This document shows, piece after piece, positions 63,152 through 64,000 of a stretch of DNA of 64,000 nucleotides (positions are counted from its first letter, which is position 1; the number at the start of each line of letters is the position of its first letter). The stretch lies in NCBI GenBank assembly GCA_018267385.1, contig JAFDYN010000008.1, forward strand, positions 188,622 to 252,621. The letters are read 5' to 3'. The notes under the pieces are model-generated. The model was not told where the DNA came from. It saw nothing but the letters and a program-made list of their open reading frames with translations, and ran no database searches. Position numbers and translations under genes: made by a program. Source of the DNA: Bacteroidota bacterium. GTDB lineage: Bacteria > Bacteroidota > Bacteroidia > Chitinophagales > LD1.

Positions 63152-64000
63152 AAAAAAATATCCTGATAGATCTAGATACGATCATCCGGGCTGACGGGTC
63201 TTTTCACGATCATGCCATCTCCGGCATCCTGCGCATAGCCCGGGATCTCGGCTATTCGCTCAGGCTTAGCTCTTCTGATAAAGATGAAACCGGCTTCTCT
63301 TTACTCAAAAATATACTCGCATCAGAAGGCGTAGAGCTAAGATCGGCTGACCTTAAAACAGATATCCTTATATCAGCGCAGCCGGCAGACAATGTCGAGA
63401 TCATAATTTTTGATCCGGCACAAAAGGATTGGCGTCAGATAGTAGAAACGCTGAGCAGCCGATCTCGCAGCATCACGCATCAGCGCAATACGAAGGAGAC
63501 AAGGGTCGCCATCACCCTCCATCCGGATGGCACAGGTCAGAGCAGCATCTCTACCGGCTTGCACTTCTTCGATCATATGCTGGATCAGATAGCGCGCCAC
63601 GGCGGCATAGACCTGACCATACAGGTACAGGGAGACCTCCACGTAGATGAGCACCACACCATAGAGGATACAGGTATCGCACTGGGTGAGGCCTTCGCCT
63701 TGGCATTAGGGGACAAACGTGGTATAGAGCGATATGGGTTCTGCCTGCCTATGGACGATGCACTGGCGCAGGTAGCCGTGGACTTTGGCGGCCGCAGCTG
63801 GATCGTTTGGGAGGCTGTATTCAAAAGGGAGAAAGTAGGTGATATGCCTACTGAGATGTTCTTTCATTTCTTCAAATCCTTTAGCGATGGTGCCCGCTGC
63901 AATCTGAATATCTCTGCCACAGGAGACAATGAACACCACAAGATCGAAGCTATTTTCAAGGCTTTTGCGAAAGCGATAAAGATGGCCGTACGCCGCGACC
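63148..64000 (+). CDS. hisB: Imidazoleglycerol-phosphate dehydratase with degenerate N-terminal HAD-like domain (partial)
   Basis: The window ends inside the gene after 284 codons. From about residue 117 the dehydratase domain is normal: [41 protein letters not shown] and [15 protein letters not shown] supply the manganese His ligands. It is preceded by about 115 residues that align to the HAD histidinol-phosphatase half of bifunctional HisB: IDLDTIIR replaces the usual IDRDGTLI, and [10 protein letters not shown] sits where the VTNQDGLGT motif should be. The half is some 50 residues shorter than in E. coli (about 165) and lacks the zinc-binding Cys cluster, so phosphatase activity is doubtful. 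The phosphatase may be encoded elsewhere. Confidence 0.9.
   Translation, partial: MKKNILIDLDTIIRADGSFHDHAISGILRIARDLGYSLRLSSSDKDETGFSLLKNILASEGVELRSADLKTDILISAQPADNVEIIIFDPAQKDWRQIVETLSSRSRSITHQRNTKETRVAITLHPDGTGQSSISTGLHFFDHMLDQIARHGGIDLTIQVQGDLHVDEHHTIEDTGIALGEAFALALGDKRGIERYGFCLPMDDALAQVAVDFGGRSWIVWEAVFKREKVGDMPTEMFFHFFKSFSDGARCNLNISATGDNEHHKIEAIFKAFAKAIKMAVRRD

Noticed and set aside
1-64000. CRISPR arrays, tRNA/rRNA genes, insertion sequences, prophage genes
   Set aside because: No regularly spaced direct repeats, no cloverleaf-like sequences, and no transposase, integrase or phage proteins were seen.

Overview
The window is a piece of a Bacteroidota chromosome, most like Chitinophagales or Sphingobacteriia (low confidence at that rank). 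Evidence: five secreted proteins carrying type IX secretion (T9SS) C-terminal sorting domains, a PorP/SprF-OmpA-type B substrate cluster, TAnnTTTG-type -7 boxes in place of -10 boxes, almost no Shine-Dalgarno sequences, and the gene order hisG-D-C-B. An aerobic or facultative lifestyle is suggested by a glyoxylate shunt, a pyruvate dehydrogenase E1 alpha and a sulfide:quinone oxidoreductase. I found no tRNA, rRNA, CRISPR array, transposase or integrase.

Layout. 1-9000: end of glutamate dehydrogenase with a strong terminator, a YdcF-like lipoprotein, a Fic enzyme, a penicillin-acylase family hydrolase, a T9SS cargo, radC, a GT-C membrane protein, and a small lipoprotein broken by one missing base. 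9000-14100: glyoxylate shunt unit aceB-aceA, divergent from a VOC-fold gene and a RamB/ScfR-like regulator, with a repeated GCGAA/TTCGC operator-like array in the divergent promoter. 14100-26230: mixed genes (acyltransferase, GH1 glucosidase, B12-type radical SAM protein, a beta-repeat T9SS adhesin, a CocE-type hydrolase with a duplicated 3' remnant and a stand-alone EF-Tu domain-2-like protein, MBL hydrolase). 26240-35200: ribH, a TPR membrane protein, pdhA, a very large NtrY-like sensor kinase and secreted proteins. 35375-40480: recF, a DUF721 gene and two related LysM proteins, closely spaced as an operon. 40597-48385: an SDR, the T9SS triad and a CHASE3-HisKA protein without an ATPase domain. 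48415-52794: DUF202, DsrE-like, single-Cys TusE/DsrC and SQR genes facing a TPR-LuxR regulator across a palindrome-rich control region. 53144-59551: a 2135-residue modular surface protein. 59776-64000: the start of the histidine operon.

The most interesting regulatory element is in front of hisG: a 16-codon leader peptide with four consecutive His codons, mutually exclusive antiterminator and terminator hairpins and a U-tract, i.e. a complete ribosome-mediated attenuator. Other points of note are a HisB whose N-terminal phosphatase-like domain is shortened and degenerate, the candidate glyoxylate-shunt operator, the sulfur cluster with its Crp/Fnr-like site, the stand-alone EF-Tu domain-2 protein wedged between two copies of a cocE 3' end, and several families of intergenic palindromic repeats.
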